Shown: positions 47,687 to 64,000 of the stretch, piece by piece
Layout: every line of letters starts with the position of its first letter
Numbering within the stretch: position 1 is the first letter of the stretch
Assembly (NCBI GenBank): GCA_945859605.1
Contig: OX243811.1
Span: 39,177,744 to 39,241,743, forward strand
DNA: 64,000 bases
Direction: 5' to 3'
Source: Lumbricus rubellus
Taxonomy: Eukaryota; Annelida; Clitellata; Crassiclitellata; Lumbricidae
Program-made: the position numbers and the translations under genes
The notes under the pieces: model-generated
Told to the model about the DNA's origin: nothing
What the model saw: the letters and a program-made list of their open reading frames with translations, nothing else
The model's database searches: none

Positions 47687-49554
47687 GGGTGGAGTGAAAA
47701 ACACGAAAATCAAAATTTTTAAACGTAACAGCAATAAAAAGTTGTCTAATGGTATGGGGTCAAGAAATCTCAAAAAAGTTTTGAAAAATATTAATGTCTT
47801 CGTTTGCCACCAGAGGGCCAAAATTTCGAAAAATTGTCTTTTTTAAAGAAAATTTATGGTTTTCTTATGAAATATTTTTCATGCAACACAATTTACCACC
47901 ACACAATATACCGTTGGAAAGAGCCCTTAAAACTGATTAAAATGATGTATTAATTTTTAGAATAGTCCCATATTTCTAGAAGATATTAACTTTTTACTAT
48001 ACCCCACATTCGCGACATGTCGCTATGCCTGAAAACTGTAAAACACTAATAACTTTTTTATCCTTTGAGATATTTCAACTTGTGATATGCCATTCGATTC
48101 AGTTTAAGACGGCTTTTTCAACGGTGCATTGAAACTTCCAAAACCATCCACGAAAAAGTTCTAAATCTCATGAAACCATAAAAAAAGAGGAAAACTAAAG
48201 AAAAATATTTGGAGAAATATACTGAACAGGGAATAACTATGAAAACCTTTAACTTTATGTTTCTCAACATTTCTAAGTGATACAGTCATCATCAGCACCC
48301 AATATTATGAGGAAGAACTGTTCTCAAGATTTGTTTTCCATTTAAATTAAATTATAGTATATTGCAAATGCATGCAATAAACGAGCATTTCAGTTAAAAT
48401 CTTGCACATTGTTTTTCTGAAAAACCTTACTTGATACAGCAATTCTGAACACACCATCGTGTTCAGCACGTCAACTTCTATAGAAAACAGTCAAAGTTTT
48501 TTCGGAAATAAAAAATAATAATTTATAGTATATTTAAATATATACAATATATGAGTATTTAAGTTAAAGTCTTGCATACTGTTTTTCTCAAAGAGCTTAC
48601 GTGATACAACAATTCTGAGCACACCATCGTGTTCAGCACGTCAACTTCTATAGAAAACGGTCAAAGTTTTCTCGGAAATAAAAAACAATAATTTATAGTA
48701 TATTTAAATATATACAATATATGATTATTTAAGTTAAAATCTTGCATATTGTTTTTCTCAAAAACCTTACGTGATACAACAATTCTGAGCACACCATCGT
48801 GTTCAGCGCGTCAACTTCTATAGAAAACAATCAAAGTTTTTGCCGAAATAAAAAAAAAATTAAAATTTGTTGTCCAGTGTAATTATTGTATCATGATCAT
48901 GTTGGAACTCTATTTACTCTCATGGGATCTTCTGGTTTTGGGACATTTTGCAATTGTCACTGGTGTATTTGCAAGCTGCATTGTCAAAAAGTTTTTCTCT
49001 ACACCTTTTTTCATAGTTTTGCAATTTTTCCCGATATTTTTCTTTAGTTTTCCTCTTTTTCATGGTTTCATGAGATTTAGAACTTTTTCGTGGATGGTTT
49101 TGGAAGTTTCAATGCACCCTTAAAACAGCCGTCTTAAACTGAATCGAATGACATATCACAAGTTGAAATATCTCAAAGGATAAAAAAGTTATTAGTGTTT
49201 TACAGTTTTCAGGCATAGCGACATGTCGCGAATGTGGGGTATAGTAAAAAGTTAATATCTTCTAGAAATATGGGACTATTCTAAAAATTAATACATCATT
49301 TTAATCAGTTTTAAGGGCTCTTTCCAACGGTATATTGTGTGGTGGCATATTGTGTTGCATGAAAAATATTTCATAAAAAAACCATAAATTTTCTTTAAAA
49401 AAGACAATTTTTCGAAACTTTGGCCCTCTGGTGGCAAACGAAGACATTAATATTTTTCAAAACTTTTTTGAGATTTCTTGACCCCATACCATTAGACAAC
49501 TTTTTATTGCTGTTACGTTTAAAAATTTTGATTTTCGTGTTTTTCACTCCACCC
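47687..49554. mobile_element. 1.87 kb foldback DNA element with arms of about 520 bp
   Basis: The left arm 47687-48212 (GGGTGGAGTGAAAAACACG...) and right arm 49033-49554 are inverted copies with only scattered differences (about 98 percent by eye). TA flanks both ends (47685-47686 and 49555-49556), consistent with a TA target duplication. The loop of about 0.8 kb holds a 171-bp tandem array and no transposase. Confidence 0.88.
48380..48865 (+). repeat. 171-bp tandem array inside the foldback loop
   Basis: Three copies, aligned by CACACCATCGTGTTCAGC at about 48450, 48621 and 48792. Each has a GAACAC/GAGCAC...GTGTTC hairpin, tcaacttctatagaaaac and an atatacaatatatga AT block between copies. 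Confidence 0.9.
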
Positions 49555-50239
49555 TAATATACAAGACCTTCGAAATGATGTATCAAACTCAGTATGTTGC
49601 AAAATCACCTTAATACTGGTTTTGGTGTGTCACTGGCACCACATATATTGATACATCAACACATATATCATACACAAAGCAGAAATTATTTGTACAGTTT
49701 GTGACACAAAGAGCTAATGCTAGCGACAAGGTCACAGAAAATATTTGCAATTATTTCAAAAAGCATTGGGATTCGTAATCGCTGATGCCAGCATTCGATA
49801 TTGTGGGTTTTGAAATGATGAAAAACACTCCTCGGTAATTAAACAGTAGTGCAACGGACCAACCACAGAGTCTGGACAAGCATGGTTGGTAGGCAACAGA
49901 GGTGTTCTGTATCATTTATATATATATTGAAGAAGTGTTTGTATGTCAAGTTCATCTTCTCAAATGACATATACATGTACATGTACAATTGTACATTTAT
50001 AGCTAAACAAGATTCCTGGCATCATGAACAATGGGTATTTGAAAGTTAACACACGCACACACACAATGCCCACCTTCTCATTCAACTAGATGTAGGTATC
50101 TTTTAAACGGGATGCACAGCACTATTTTTACTCGGGATGTTCAACATCGTGGGATGAATGTTGGGATCATTTCAATGCGATCTTCCAGCAGCTGCAGCCG
50201 GCTCTTGATACATTTTTCGCTAGAAGAAGAAAAGCAACA

Positions 50240-63054
<12,815 letters not shown>

Positions 63055-64000
63055 CTACAACAGTACAGTGGTGGAATGTGCAGATTTAAGTAGGGTGTAT
63101 AACTGCATATGCATACATGCATCTAGATAAGCGGTTCTCAACTTTTTTAGTGTGGCGACCCCTTTGTAACATTTCGAAAGTTGTGGCGACCCCTAACAAC
63201 AAAATTGATTGATTTTTGCTTCACTCCATTTTTTTACAATTTTTCTTTGTCATGCATTTTCACTTCATAATTCGGCAATTATTTAATTTATTAATTTTGG
63301 CAATTATTGTCTTAAGATTTCCTAGATCTTGCGATTCTGAGAGCCTCGTGTAGGTTAGGCCTACATATTCCGTAATTAATTAATTTGAAGTTTAGGCTAA
63401 GTTTCATAAGTCTGCTGAAAATGGCTGATGAAACTTCAACAGCTGCCCCATCTTGTTGTTTGGAACTCCTCAAATCTTCCATCTCAAGTGTGAATATTCT
63501 TGGCGTCGTTCTTAAAAGTATTCCGATTGGTCATTCTTGCCTGCATAATTAGGATGTTTAGCATCTGGGTAGCATTTCAGTTTATTTGTTGGGTTTTGTC
63601 GATTTGACCGAAACAAATTTCATTAGGGTGTACAAATAAAACGTTGCAGTTTCTCAATGCAAGCTGCAACTATTGAACTATCTCAGAAAATTCGTCAAAA
63701 ATGTGTTCTTCTTTTCGTGACACTTATTTCACCTGTAGCTGATTCGTTTTGGGGCTTATCGATATTATAAAGTTTAGTCGTGTTCTTTATGAATGCGCTG
63801 TTCAGGGAATGGATTTGATCGAAAAGAGGATGTGCCCTCTGCCCATTGTCGACAATTTTTGAGTTTCCACACTGCAGTGGTAGCATTTTAAGTTGTCATT
63901 TTAACAAAATTTCTCAGCATTTCAGCGCTGATAGTCGTGGTTTGAGCATTTGAGACTTCAAAAATGCTCCTACCATTGTTAAAAAGAATTATTTCTACAC
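63055..64000. other. UBR3 intron reaching the right edge
   Basis: Contains a hAT-like end at 63131 and otherwise AT-rich DNA. I see no further UBR3 exon before 64000. Confidence 0.6.
63131..63240 (+). mobile_element. hAT-like end
   Basis: GCGGTTCTCAACTTTTTTAGTGTGGCGACCCC followed by a second gtggcgacccc 40 bp later; a hAT terminus of the same type as at 57802. Right end not found. Confidence 0.45.

Larger units (their letters stand above)
44265..50239. other. intergenic region between UBR3 and EPB41L5
   Basis: 5974 bp. Near 44265-44540 promoter-like motifs of EPB41L5; then a LINE fragment, CAGT and AT repeats and the foldback element. The UBR3 3' UTR should begin at 50239. No further gene seen. 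Confidence 0.7.

Overview
The window is metazoan nuclear DNA: AT-rich, dense in transposon remnants and simple repeats, with short protein-coding exons separated by introns with GT-AG ends. Two conserved animal genes lie head to tail on the minus strand. Exon order, splice sites and reading phase could be followed by eye through both. The repeats (tRNA-derived SINEs and LINEs with a 'gcgctatataaat' type 3' end, a Helitron, hAT and foldback elements, and an LTR retrotransposon with integrase placed before reverse transcriptase) suggest a marine invertebrate, perhaps a deuterostome. The species cannot be fixed from the sequence.

Right part (50240-63054 and on past the right edge): the 3' half of a UBR3-type E3 ubiquitin ligase gene. 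Seventeen coding exons in continuous phase encode about 955 residues: a split RING-H2 finger and the complete C-terminal UBR module, ending at a TGA. The N-terminal half, including the UBR box, lies beyond position 64000.

Middle (44265-50239): intergenic. It holds an old CR1/L2-like LINE 3' fragment (44880-45640), AT and CAGT simple repeats, and a 1.87 kb foldback element with arms of about 0.52 kb and an internal 171-bp tandem array. A perfect DR1 nuclear-receptor site next to a CRE-like site lies about 250 bp upstream of the next gene.

Left part (1582-44264): a complete EPB41L5 / Yurt-type FERM protein gene. Twenty coding exons total 2820 nt (939 residues plus stop, exact triplet count). 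It has an N-terminal FERM domain, an FERM-adjacent basic region, a long low-complexity tail with two NPF motifs, and a C-terminal class I PDZ ligand (VTDL). Its introns carry most of the mobile DNA: a recently inserted but defective Ty3-like LTR element (4564-11732), a 5'-truncated LINE with an open reverse transcriptase frame (33496-34649), a 553-bp Helitron, a 1014-bp hAT element with an exact 8-bp target duplication, smaller MITEs, and a tiny palindromic insert flanked by a 9-bp direct repeat.

Both proteins act at the cell cortex or in protein turnover in animals, but nothing here shows that they are co-regulated. The least explained pieces are the GC-rich block at about 54.7-55.85 kb (40-bp and 38-bp tandem units between a TATA box and a poly(A) signal), the two micro-palindromes with target-site-like flanks, the foldback with its internal array, and the LTR element whose integrase core and reverse transcriptase active-site segment are replaced by purine-rich filler. 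Most other open frames are antisense shadows or products of microsatellites. All coordinates and translations were worked out by eye, without alignment software or database searches.
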